The position numbers were made by a program, and so were the translations under genes. The notes under the pieces were generated by a model, which saw only the letters and a list, made by a program, of their open reading frames with translations, ran no database searches and was not told the origin of the DNA. Below are positions 54,998 through 64,000 of a stretch of DNA of 64,000 nt, piece by piece. Positions within the stretch are counted from its first letter, which is position 1; every line of letters begins with the position of its first letter. The DNA comes from Brachycybe producta (lineage: Eukaryota > Arthropoda > Diplopoda > Playtdesmida > Andrognathidae), in NCBI GenBank assembly GCA_036925085.1, contig JAUPFP010000022.1:2872001-2936000 (forward strand), read 5' to 3'.

Positions 54998-55206
54998 ACA
55001 GGCAATTAGAAATCGGGACGTACAGAAGTTGGCTCCATCCTTTTTTTATGACGACCGGCAACTTCTAATTGGTTGGTTATGGTAGTCTGACGTCACATGT
55101 TCCGCCCTTTTCAACGTCGAACCACACAACAAACCAATTAGAAGTTGCCGGTCGTCATAAAAAGGGTGGAGCCAACTTCTGTATGTCCCGATTTCTAATT
55201 GCCTGT
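54998..55206. mobile_element. A element, copy 13
   Basis: ACAGGCAATTAGAAATCGGG...TTTCTAATTGCCTGT; right flank CTAATGCAG resembles CTATTGCAG two bases left of the start. Confidence 0.85.
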
Positions 55207-55269
55207 CTAATGCAGCGCATTACAGCAATACGGAATAGTGATGTGTAAGGTGTCTGTGTTTCTGAAAAT

Positions 55270-55710
55270 GTTGAACAACATGCGGCATATCGTCGTTTAA
55301 GAAGTGATAACACGTAACTAACAAAATATTAATTTTACAAGAGGAACAAAAAAAAACGTTTTAATGCAAATTTAAGGTTTTCTTACACAATTTTTTTTTT
55401 TGCTAATAAAATTATTTGGACGTTTTTTTTTCAGCCATAATTAATATAATTATGTTACGTACATTGTCGACATCACAAACAATTTATTTTCTAAATATTC
55501 GCAAAATCACATTAAATGGATTTGAACAACGGTCTACCAGATGTCTCTACCAGTCAATATCTTTTAAAATAAATTATTGTTTATTTTGCGACATTTTTTC
55601 CAAACGATACACTTATTTTTTTTAGGATTTTTTTATGCCAAAAACCTGAAAAACACCAAAAATGTCACTTACATGTTATCACTTCTTAACCAACAATATG
55701 CATAATATTG
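55270..55710. mobile_element. Candidate TIR element with AAGAAGTGATAACA ends
   Basis: GTTTAAGAAGTGATAACACG at the left and ACATGTTATCACTTCTTAAC at the right. The interior is AT-rich with a 69-residue frame lacking motifs. Confidence 0.45.
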
Positions 55711-56701
55711 TTTACTGCAACATGTGAGCTCTTATGTATTATTCTTGACGTACGTGAAAAGTGTTAAGTAAATAATTGATGCTGATTGGGCAGAAAGTTT
55801 AACAAACTGAAGCAGTAGTAGTAGCCGTTTGTTTAGCAGCAACTTACGCATCCAATGTGACCGCAGCTTTTGTCATATAAACATAACTAGGTGACACTGT
55901 GTGACAAGGTCCTAATATTTTTAATTAAAATACATTTTTGTTAATTAGTCCTCTATACACTTTGCATATATGTAGTGGCCACTAGAGGCGCTACAAGCGT
56001 TAGAGGGGGAGGGGAGCCTCTTCAAGCCACACTTTGAATATGCTTCTTTGCGCTTTCTGCTTCAATTCTCTTGTTTCTTTTCCATTTAAGCTATTTATTT
56101 ATTCGACAAACATTCTAAACAGCGTATTCATTGATTCGTATACATGATCCTATTTTTCAAAACATTCCGGCTTTTTTTTCTCTCTTCTCTCTCTCTCATT
56201 CTTTCTCTTATTTTTTATGCACGCATTGCCAAGAAATTTTGCAAATGCTTATTCGTATTCGTTTTCGTCTTCCTTTTTTTCCATGTGGTTTCTTTCATTA
56301 TGTTCTCAACATCTTATCAAAAAAAATATATACAGGGTTTGGGGGAATGGGAGGGGTTTTTTTTTTCGTCTTCTGCAGTCATATTTTTGACCCATTTTTT
56401 ACCATTTTTTCGGGGGGGGGGGAGAGCTATGCTGATATTAATTTTCTGGGATTTTTTCTCTATTGAGTTTTTTCTTCTTCTTTAGATATTTCTTCTCCAC
56501 AGTTGAGAATCTTTTTCTTTTCAAGCTCTTCTAAAGCGCTTATTTTTTTTATTATATATACGGTATGTCTCAGAACCAACGACCCTTCTAGTCAAGAAGC
56601 GCAAAACTAGCTAATTTTGTACACAGAGGCAAGAAATGTAACTGTGCGCCGCTCATCGTCATGTCCTGCACCTTTTCCCCGCAGTATGTAGGGTCGGCCT
56701 T
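55711..56701. other. No gene seen
   Basis: GGCCACTAGAGGCGCTACAA at 55977. Two overlapping frames at 56131-56485 are Phe-rich readings of T-runs. G-run 56412-56421. Confidence 0.5.
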
Positions 56702-57000
56702 ATACCTTATATACACACATGAGTTAAATGAATTCAAATTAAATGTGTTTAGGTGAATTATACGGAATCCAGTTTAAACCAAATAAACCAAATAAAATTG
56801 ACTTTAATTATTAATATTTTAAATGAAATACTAAATCAATATTTTAATGTCAATAGTTTATTGAATTATATTTAAGTATTAACTCAATATATTCAGATTT
56901 TAACTGAATAACTTGAATTCGACATATTGTTTGTTTGTCCTTCGCATGGCTCTGTAGAACACATTATTTAAATGCATTTAAATTATCAGCTGTGTACACA
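56702..57000 (+). mobile_element. F element, copy 4, joined to a LINE fragment
   Basis: ATACCTTATATACACACATG, ACGGAATCCAGTTTAAACC, TGTCCTTCGCATGGCTCTGT and TTATCAGCTGTGTACAC, then abruptly retrotransposon sequence in place of the last ten bases. Confidence 0.7.
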
Positions 57001-57280
57001 TTTCTCCACTCCTTTCGATTTTGTGCCAAACTCCCAAAGACCACACATGCCTCCCATATCCCGTTTTACCACCACATTCTAAGCTTGTTTAGGCCTTCCT
57101 CTCTACCCTTTTTACATCCCAGGTCCAAATTCATCACCTGTTTAAGCGGCTCATCCTTCCCACTCCTAGCTACGTGCCCAAACCACTTCAACCTATTTTC
57201 CTGCAGCTTTTCTACTATGCTTGTTGCTACCCCAATACATTCCCTCTGATAAAGTCATTTCTGATCGTATCTTTTCAAAC
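57001..57280 (-). mobile_element. Decayed non-LTR retrotransposon, C-terminal tail (LINE-3 here)
   Basis: Minus strand reads IVEKLQENRLKWFGHVARSG then KDEPLKQVMNLDLGCKKGRE and a broken continuation. The RLKWFGHVxR module followed by a Lys/Arg/Gly stretch is typical of the tail of many metazoan non-LTR ORF2 proteins. There are a stop and frame changes; the length is only about 90 codons. Confidence 0.7.
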
Positions 57281-57400
57281 TGACATAGCTTTAGCTTATT
57301 TTGAAAGATATCAACATGAAAATAAGCCTTAAGTGATTAAAATTTAGAGACTTGAGTCTTAGTTTTTAAACACACTTCCAATTTCTCCTTAATTTTGAGG
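57281..57400 (-). mobile_element. R1 right half
   Basis: CTTATTTTGAAAGATATCAA, CATGAAAATAAGCCTTAAGT, then TAGTTTTTAAACACACTTCC. Confidence 0.5.
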
Positions 57401-58337
57401 AGCATTTACACCTTTAAAACACCTTAACTGATGTTTTGAACTGTGTTTGCATTTATAGTTTTCTGAGATATTTAATTTTAAACAATTTAATCTAACTGCG
57501 CGCCTAACTCTTTTTATATTTTGGAATATAATAGATAAGAGCGCTGTTGATTCTATTACATATACTATTTATGTAGAAAGGTTTTATAACATGAATGGAA
57601 CGAATTTCAGACATGTCGAGACAGATTGTATCGTTATAACATGTTTAGACATGTCTGAAAAATTCCATCCAAAAAAAAAAAGCTGATAAAGAAGAAGAAG
57701 CAAAAAAAAAGAGTCCGCTTTGAGCGCTTCATTGCGGCTTCTTCTTCTTCTTCGTGCGTTTTTTTTTTTTGTTGAAACTCTCATGTGAAAGAAACAGAAG
57801 GTGTTTGTTGTTGACCACCTATTGTTTTGTTGCTAAGCTACCAAACAATCTATTGTTGTTGTTGGCCTCATTCGCTTTTCATGAGATAAATGATTGCCCA
57901 AATTATAGATGAAGATCGTTAAACGATGCCGCTGCCGCCAACTACTACTGCTATTGTTGCCGCCGCCGCCGTCGCTTAACGGTTCTCATCTCATTTTTAG
58001 CACCTAATCATTATTATTAAGAGAGAAATAAATAAAACGCTATTCCAAATAATGTTTATTAGAAGAACTAACAAAATATTGCGCTTTTTTTAATGCAGAT
58101 ATTAAATATTGCGAAGTAAAATTTATATTTTTTGTCTGTTTTTTTTTTAACTGGCAGAAAATATTAAATGCAATGGGGAATTTTGTGTCATTTTTTTTTC
58201 AAATTTGAATAATTACTCTGCAAGTAGCACACTGAAAACCTATTGCAAAGGTACTATTTAGTCCAGAAGCTGCATAAGAAACACATTATTATAATTACTA
58301 GTGGGGTAACCCGTCATAAATGATGGGAGCCAAATTC
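57401..58337. other. No gene; small hairpin and GCC run
   Basis: 57605-57665: GAATTTCAGACATGTC with GACATGTCTGAAAAATTC. GCCGCCGCCGCCGTCGC near 57959. Confidence 0.5.
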
Positions 58338-58480
58338 ACAGGCAATTGTGCCCAGCATTAGAATTTCTTTTCCTCCGCCCTTTTATGACGTCAGACCAAG
58401 TAACAAACCCAATTAGAAATTGATGACGTTCATAAAAGGGCGGAGCAAAAGAAATTCTAATGCTGGGCACAGTTGCCCGT
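58338..58480. mobile_element. D element, copy 4
   Basis: ACAGGCAATTGTGCCCAGCA...GCTGGGCACAGTTGCCCGT with CTCCGCCCTTTTATGACGTC inside. No target duplication seen. Confidence 0.72.
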
Positions 58481-58988
<508 letters not shown>

Positions 58989-59015
58989 CATAATACTCGG
59001 AAAAGGCAATAATGC

Positions 59016-59067
59016 CCGTCACACCGAGGAATACAAGATCTAAATCTTGTATTCCTCGGTGTGACGG
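59016..59067. repeat. Perfect 24-bp stem, 4-nt loop palindrome
   Basis: CCGTCACACCGAGGAATACA and GAT (59016-59039), loop CTAA, then the exact inverse (59044-59067). It lies just right of the TTA array. Confidence 0.95.
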
Positions 59068-59227
59068 AAACAAAAGGAAACAATCGAATAAATACAACAA
59101 ACCATTACATAATATCGAAATATCTTCAATAAATAACACAGTCATTATAGCAAGCAATGAATATAATCAATAACAAGTAAATAAATATTAACATTAATAT
59201 ATTAATTATAATAAGCAATAGTAACAA

Positions 59228-59372
59228 GCAACTAAGCGCCTCACGTCTGCAACTAACGATGGGACGTTTGAGCAGGGAGTTAAATTGCAACAAATTTGTA
59301 GCCTATGACCGAAGGTTCGAAACCTACTGAACATCATGTTGCATCTTCCCGACACTTTCAATAAAAAAAGAA
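59228..59372 (+). mobile_element. Possible tRNA-derived SINE fragment
   Basis: A perfect B-box-like GGTTCGAAACC (59313-59323) with a weak A-box-like TGAGCAGGGAGTTA about 55 bp upstream, and an AATAAAAAAAG end. Without a second copy this stays tentative. Confidence 0.35.
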
Positions 59373-59379
59373 ATTAATT

Positions 59380-59460
59380 TTCTGGTGGAACCCATACTTT
59401 CTATTCACAAAACACCAGGGTTCCGCAGAGAACCCCATTTGTGAAACACTACACTATAGG
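59380..59460 (-). mobile_element. hAT-type end with GGTTCCGCAGAGAACCCC
   Basis: CACCAGGGTTCCGCAGAGAA, CCCCATTTGTGAAACACTA. On the minus strand this is the familiar TAGTGTTTCAC...GGAACCCTGG hAT end. Confidence 0.5.
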
Positions 59461-60474
59461 CTATACTGCAAAATGTTAACACATTTATCATTGATTTACC
59501 CAATCAATCAATTATTTTCATCAACTAGTTAATTTATTTGGTTAATTTCGATAATATAAAAGTGAATGTTTGGCACACCTAGCGCCTAGAAGGACTCGGT
59601 GCAGGTGGCAATTTTATTGCCTAATATTAGGTGAAAAAGGAGCAGAGAAGCATCAAAAAAAGCCTTAGAAAAAGGGGTGGTCCTTCTTGACTTAATCTGG
59701 GCATTGCATGTATTTTGTGTATATATATTTGTAATTCTATGTGTGTCATTCAATATGTAGGCCCTATGTGTTTTTGTGTAGATGATGTGCATCGTGATTG
59801 TGTGTATGTTTTGTGTGAAATTGTGATCCTAAAACAAGTTAAGGTGGAGAAGGGGGGGGGGGGGGGGGGGTTATATTGGAGGCTGGTTCACACAAATCAA
59901 AGTTTTCTTGTCTCAATATAAATTGTTGTTAGGATGGAGGGGTTTTTTTTTTCTCTCTTTCTCTCTCCCTCTCTTTTTCTGTATTATGTACATTTAAGTT
60001 GGAACATGGGAGAAGAAGAAGAAGAAATGGTTTCTTAGGTTCTTCTACTTTTTAGCTAGAAGGGAAAAGCCGTCAAAATGACAACTACTGACCGTAAATC
60101 TGTCTCGAGATCGAAAATTTATAGAAACTATTTGGAATAGGATTTTTTTTTATATATCTTATTCTTCTTCTTCTTCTTTTTTGTCTTTTCTACTTCAGTT
60201 GATCTATTTTTTCTTATTTCATGTTATTTTGCCAGAAGCTGCAAGCTTCAAAATCTTGCTTTTTATAAGATTGAATGAATGAATGGCCCTTACCCTCCTA
60301 CTCTCCACCACCCGCCAGAAATAAAGAAGAAAAAAAAAGTAAAATCAAGCTCACAGTTGAGGGAAGAAGACGAAAAAAAAAAAGCTGATTCGAATTTCAA
60401 CCCATTCTTTCTATATTTTGCCCTTTTTTTGGCTCCTTTTTCTTCTAGTTTTTAAGCTTTAATTTGAGTGTGTC
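59461..60474. other. No gene; G-run and GAA/CTT runs
   Basis: G-run 59853-59870, (AGA)n 60012-60025, (CTT)n 60163-60178. Confidence 0.5.
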
Positions 60475-60850
60475 ACTTTAATTAAGGCAGTTTTAAAGTG
60501 TTTAAACTCCTCTCCAAACTCTTGATTATTTTTGTTTTTTTCAGAAGAGTACAAAATTAAGGGAAACTTTAACTATATAATGTGTTTTAGTAACTAGAAG
60601 GGTAACTGAAATCATTTAAGAGGTATTTTCATGTTGATATTTTTCAAAATAAACTTTTTTCTAGAAACAAAAAAATTAATAAAGAAAAATATTGTCTGCT
60701 TGAAATTGGGTTATTTTCAAACTCATAAAAAAATCTTATTTTGAAAGATACCATTGATACATGTAAATTCTATTAAGTGATTCAGATTGCAGTTCTAGTT
60801 TCTAACACAATTTCAATTTCTTGTTTAGTGTTTCTCTTCTGAAACAGCAG
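60475..60850. mobile_element. R1 fold-back element, whole
   Basis: GGCAGTTTTAAAGTG, AACTCTTGATTATTTTTG, AAGAGTACAAAATTAAGGGA, AACTAGAAGGGTAACTGAAA, ATGTTGATATTTTTCAAAAT; then TCTTATTTTGAAAGATACCA, AAGTGATTCAGATTGCAGTT, CTAGTTTCTAACACAATTTC. Confidence 0.65.
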
Positions 60851-60899
60851 AATAATTAGAATTTAAAACATATTTGTTAAGAGAACGTACATCTTTAAG

Positions 60900-61170
60900 G
60901 TCCGCTTGTTAGAAACTAGAATAGTTGACAAATTCGTTATAATAATTTGCATCATATGATATCTTTAAAAATAAACTTTTATGACAAAAAATGAAGATAA
61001 AATTCAATGTTTTTTAGAAACTAGAATAAGTACATGAATTTATTAAAAAATAGTTTCATGATATTTTTAAAAAATGTTTTATTTCAATTCGAAACTGATT
61101 AAAGTTTATTTTTGAAGATGACGTCATGGAAACAATTTTAGTATATTGACGACCTTTTCTAGTTTCTAGC
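60900..61170. mobile_element. R1 fold-back elements, two overlapping copies next to the LRR gene
   Basis: TAGAAACTAGAATAGTTGAC and GATATCTTTAAAAATAAACT; a second TAGAAACTAGAATAAGTACA; then AAAGTTTATTTTTGAAGATG and TTTTCTAGTTTCTAGCAAAC. Ends about 220 bp before the coding start. Confidence 0.55.
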
Positions 61171-61334
61171 AAACTTTGAATTTTGTTGCTTTTTTTTTTT
61201 TTTTTTTTACTAATGATCACTTTAAGTTGTTTGGCCTGAATTTATTTGCGGTCTTTTTGGACCTTTTGGGGGCCCCAGTTCACACTATTTTTGTGTTTTA
61301 TTTTAAAAGATCGTCCATTTTGTTTCATTTCAGA
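61171..61334 (+). other. Region just upstream of the LRR exon, with a possible splice acceptor
   Basis: A T17 run ends at 61208; then mixed DNA and TTTGTTTCATTTCAG at 61319-61333. No TATA box or initiator is evident, so the promoter may lie in an upstream exon outside reach. Confidence 0.4.
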
Positions 61335-61392
61335 ATGTCCAATGTCTAAGAGAGTGTGGCGCCGTGGCGTCCTCATCATTTTAACTACGTAA
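61335..61392 (+). promoter_or_regulatory. Two upstream ORFs before the LRR start; the second overlaps it as TAATG
   Basis: ATG 61335 opens a 4-codon uORF ending at TAA 61347-61349. ATG 61342, in another frame, opens a 16-codon uORF whose TAA (61390-61392) shares its last A with the main ATG. A plausible splice acceptor (tttcatttcag, ending 61333) would make this the start of the coding exon. The arrangement suggests translational control by re-initiation. This holds only if the mRNA includes these bases. Confidence 0.5.
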
Positions 61393-61775
61393 TGTTAGAC
61401 AGAACAACAGCTGAGACGATGACCAGTGGTCACTGTTGGACTGATTCTCGTCTTCGAGGTGTTTGGAAAGTGAAGGCAGTGTTGTGGTCAGTGGTACTTC
61501 TTTGGCCACTGTCCATGATGATGGTGGCCACCATCTGTCCATCAAAATGCGTCTGCAACGAGGAGACTTTGGTGGCCACTTGCGAAAGGGCCAATCTGGA
61601 TGTGGTTCCAATTACTCTCAATCCCGGAATCCGTCAACTTATTCTTAAGAACAACAATATCAAAGTGGTGATTGCGGCGTTTACGTTCTATAAGGATCTC
61701 GAGTATCTGGATCTGACCCACAATAAGTTGGTCTCTGTCGAAACGAACAGTTTCGAGGTTCAGGTGAAGCTCAAG
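61392..61775 (+). CDS. First coding exon of a secreted or membrane extracellular LRR protein
   Basis: The exon encodes 128 residues. A basic stretch followed by a hydrophobic segment (about residues 28-47, VLWSVVLLWPLSMMMVA) looks like a signal peptide or signal anchor. Next comes an LRRNT cap with the C-x3-C-x-C-x8-C pattern (Cys49, 53, 55 and 64 in CPSKCVC...C), then LRRs beginning RQLILKNNNI and EYLDLTHNKL. Such proteins act outside the cell in adhesion or recognition; the partner is unknown. I chose ATG 61392 because an in-frame TAA lies at 61347-61349 and no ATG falls between; position -3 is G. The frame stays open past 61775, but LRR periodicity stops exactly at the GTGAGC donor and resumes at 63572, so splicing is well supported. 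It resembles the slit/ALS/LRR15-like eLRR class; orthology cannot be assigned by eye, so no symbol is given. Confidence 0.88.
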
Positions 61776-63571
61776 GTGAGCATTTGGTGGAGAAATGGAA
61801 TGGTGGAGGTGGATTTGAAGCCCGGAGGTGGAGGTTTATGTGGAGGTTTAGGTGGAGGTGGAAGGGGAGGTGGAGGTAGAGGTGGAAGTGGAGGTGAAGT
61901 TGGAGAAAAGGTGGTGATTAATGTGAAGATTTGGGAACGTGATGATGAGTTCGGATTCGAAATGTGGCTGAGGATGGAGGAGAATGGTAGACTTTGGAAG
62001 TCTAGACCCCAGTTGTTTCAGGTGGAAATGGTCCAGTTTGGGAATTTCGAAAGGAGTTGTGGAGGGCATTGTGGAAATGTCTGAGGTTTGAAACTCTGAA
62101 GGGGATTTTGAAGATAAGAAGGGAATTGCGAGGATCGAAAGAAGTTTGTGGAGTTTAGTTAAAGATTGATCGATGTTTGCAAGAAGGTTTTTGAGGGTGA
62201 GCTATAAATGGTGGAAGTTGGGAACCTGGACCGGAATTATGGAGTTGGCAATGGAAATGGTTAGGATTGAGAACTTTGAAGAAAATGACGTAAATACGAA
62301 AGAAATTGCGATGATAGAAAGAGGTTTATGGGGATTGGATTGGAACCGGTGGAGATTCGCAAAGAAGTCACTTATGTTCGCTTGGAAATGGTGGAATTTG
62401 GGAAGCTGGGCCACACTACTGGAGTTGGGGAAGGACTTTTTGGGATTTGAAGACTGGGAAGGAGATGGTGGATTTTGGAATCAGAATGATCGAAGTAGAG
62501 ATATAATTGTGGATGTGGGGATTGGAATTGCAGATGTTGCGAAAGGAGTTGTGGATGTTGGGGTGAAGGTTGTGAAAAAAGTTGTAGAGGTAGGAAAGAG
62601 TATTGTGGCAGTTAGTATGAAAGTTGTTCGGGTTGGAGCGGAGTTGTGCAACCGAGGATTCAGTTTGTTGACGACATGGATATGGAGAATATGGTGGTAG
62701 GTAAGGGAATTTGGTGATAGAAAAGGCAATTGTGGAGGTTGCGAAAGATGGTAGTGGTAAGAAAGGGAATTGTTGAGGTTGCAAAAGGATTTGTGGAGGT
62801 TTCAAGAGGAATTTGTTGGGGTTGCAAAAGAAGTTGCAGTGGTAGGAAATGGAATTGTGGAGGTTGCAACAACAAAAAAAGGTGTAGTTGTAGGAAAGGG
62901 AATTGTTCATAGATTGAAAAATAAGTTGAAAAGTTTTCGAAATATGTTGTTGAAGATTGCAAAACTAGTTGTATTTTTAGGAAATCAAAATGTGGAGGTG
63001 GCAAAAGAAGTCAAGAAGATTATGACTGTTGAGAAAGTGAATCTGCTGGCATTTGAACGGAAATTGTGGAAGGTAAAGCCATTGTTAGGTAATGGTTTTA
63101 GGTAAAGAAGTAATTGTTGATGGGATATCGGGGAGGGGGGGGGAATGTCAGGACAGTCTCGAAGGAGAGAACTCGAGGAGACATTTCTGTCAACACATTC
63201 GATCAAACCCATTTTCAACAACAACAAAAAAGTCTTTTGTTCTGAAAATTTTGCGGTTGGTTCCACCAATCTCTTTTTTTATTTTGGGTCACCTAATGGA
63301 AATCAACATTGGAGTTGGAGCGGAAGGTTTAATGATTAATGTCCCATTCAACTTAAATTCATTTGTGTTTGGCTGACAATGATGGCATCTGTCAAGATTG
63401 TCTTTCATTGTCAGTAATTGTTCTTGTTTTTTTGGTTACTGATTTTTTTCTTTCTTTGTAACTTCTTTTATTTTGTACAATATTTAATTAAGAATTAAAT
63501 CATTGTTCTTTTTTTTTCTCTCTATTTTGTCCTTTTTGAAACCGTTCCTTTTTTTTTGTTTGAAAATCCAG
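61776..63571 (+). other. Phase-0 intron of the LRR gene (GTGAGC...CAG)
   Basis: The donor AAG|GTGAGC and an acceptor behind a T-rich tract (63480-63560) flank 1,796 bp. Removing it joins two LRR halves with repeat spacing intact (KLK|VLKLSRN). Reading through instead reaches a stop at 62082-62084, adding a Gly-rich tail; I regard that as an artefact of the purine-rich repeat inside the intron. Confidence 0.88.
61795..63110 (+). repeat. Purine-rich degenerate minisatellite inside the LRR intron
   Basis: From 61805 to about 61905 the + strand is mostly GGTGGAGGT units. From about 62150 to 63110 it becomes a loose array of roughly 21-bp units like TTGTGGAGGTTGCAAAAGG. Because the period is near a multiple of three, long spurious frames appear on both strands (for example 62173-62700 +, 62416-62910 -). 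The G-rich start could form G-quadruplexes on the non-template strand; that is inference. Confidence 0.75.
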
Positions 63572-64000
63572 GTGCTGAAATTAAGCCGTAATCAGATTTC
63601 TCATGTGGTCAACAGTACGTTCAGCGGATTACACAACCTTCAAGTGTTACATTTGGACGAAAACATTCTCGAGGAATTACCCGATCGAGTTTTTGTTCAT
63701 CTACGAAGTCTCGAAGAACTGGACCTGACACTAAATCGGATCTCGATCATCGGTTCGGAAGCATTCTACGGACTGAATGCTCTTCGAACGTTACGTATTC
63801 GTGACAATAAGATGAGCACCGTGCCCACATCATCGTGGCCACCTCTTGGTCATCTTTTCCATTTGAATCTAGCCTCCAATTCTTTTGTAACGGTGCCATC
63901 TGATGTCTTTTCGCATCTAGACTCTCTTCAGGAGTTGATTCTTGATTCTTGTAGCATTCGTGACTTGACTCCGGATGCTTTTGTCGGCCTCGATAACCTT
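63572..64000 (+). CDS. Second coding exon of the LRR gene, continuing past the window edge
   Basis: 143 codons follow the acceptor at 63570-63571 (tttgaaaatccag) in phase 0, beginning VLKLSRNQISHVVNSTF. The exon gives six regular 24-residue repeats with the LxxLxLxxN core: VLKLSRNQI, VLHLDENIL, ELDLTLNRI, TLRIRDNKM, HLNLASNSF and ELILDSCSI. Joined to exon 1 this makes eight LRRs in 271 visible residues, with no stop, C-terminal cap or transmembrane segment yet. Its GC content is clearly higher than that of the flanking intron. One repeat has Cys where the ladder Asn is expected (DSCSI), a common irregularity. Confidence 0.9.
   Translation, partial: MLKLSRNQISHVVNSTFSGLHNLQVLHLDENILEELPDRVFVHLRSLEELDLTLNRISIIGSEAFYGLNALRTLRIRDNKMSTVPTSSWPPLGHLFHLNLASNSFVTVPSDVFSHLDSLQELILDSCSIRDLTPDAFVGLDNL

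Noticed and set aside
56935-57249. 104-residue + frame
   Set aside because: Opposite strand of the LINE-3 tail, whose minus-strand motifs are clear.
61356-61391. GTG at 61356 as the start of the LRR protein
   Set aside because: Animal translation starts at ATG; the first in-frame ATG is 61392.
62173-62910. Frames of 175 (+) and 164 (-) residues in the LRR intron
   Set aside because: Period-three minisatellite keeps frames open on both strands; they lie between a good donor and acceptor.

Overview
This is a 64 kb stretch of AT-rich, intron-bearing nuclear DNA from an animal, most likely an invertebrate. The reasons are the GT...AG-split extracellular leucine-rich-repeat (LRR) gene at the right end, remnants of metazoan-type non-LTR retrotransposons, very abundant microsatellites (CT/GA, AT, poly-G) and dense non-autonomous DNA transposons. 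An arthropod fits the LRR protein and the many GATGGCGCCA-type repeat ends, but the phylum is inferred, not proven. Nothing here is prokaryotic: no operons, ribosome-binding sites, CRISPR arrays, rRNA or tRNA genes were seen.

Only one protein-coding gene is supported. It lies on the + strand from about 61.3 kb and runs off the window at 64,000. A first coding exon (61392-61775) gives a signal sequence, an LRRNT cysteine cap and the first repeats. A 1.8 kb phase-0 intron follows, filled largely by a purine-rich minisatellite. A second exon (63572-64000) continues with LRRs. Two short upstream ORFs precede the start, and the stop of the second overlaps the main ATG as TAATG.

The remaining 61 kb is intergenic or intronic and is a fossil bed of mobile elements. 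I worked out several recurring families by comparing the window with itself: A (about 207 bp, two long arms, ACAGG ends, 8-9 bp target duplications, 13 copies); C and D (relatives of A with ACAGG ends); E (GATGGCGCCA near both ends, 4 copies); F and G (about 300 bp, sharing a terminal module); H (TTAAGGTGGCTGAATAG ends, about 0.47 kb); R1 (a fold-back element present as whole copies and halves at more than 15 places); Harbinger-like elements with TTA target duplications (I and J); hAT-like, Tc1/mariner-like and pogo-like MITEs; and L (about 0.9 kb). Three decayed non-LTR reverse-transcriptase tails lie at 25.8-26.7, 40.3-40.7 and 57.0-57.3 kb. Many elements are nested, so the order of insertion can be read: A, a hAT and J each interrupt a different copy of H; C and A interrupt E; and a hAT, E and a long inverted repeat sit inside a mariner-type shell at 32.0-33.3 kb.

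Layout: 0-8.4 kb, fold-back and palindromic elements and a tandem duplication; 8.4-14.5 kb, A/D elements and a minisatellite; 15-21 kb, L and G elements and a 23-bp minisatellite; 21-30 kb, A elements, a pogo-like MITE, a Harbinger element, LINE remnants and an unexplained GC-rich segment at 27.7-28.4 kb; 30-34.6 kb, nested elements; 35-44 kb, microsatellites, L, H+hAT, a second LINE remnant, G; 44-52 kb, H+J, A, E, a degenerate satellite and an intact H; 53-61 kb, A, F, a third LINE remnant, hairpins and R1 copies; 61-64 kb, the LRR gene. Family letters are mine, and superfamily assignments rest on termini and target duplications, because no transposase gene is present.
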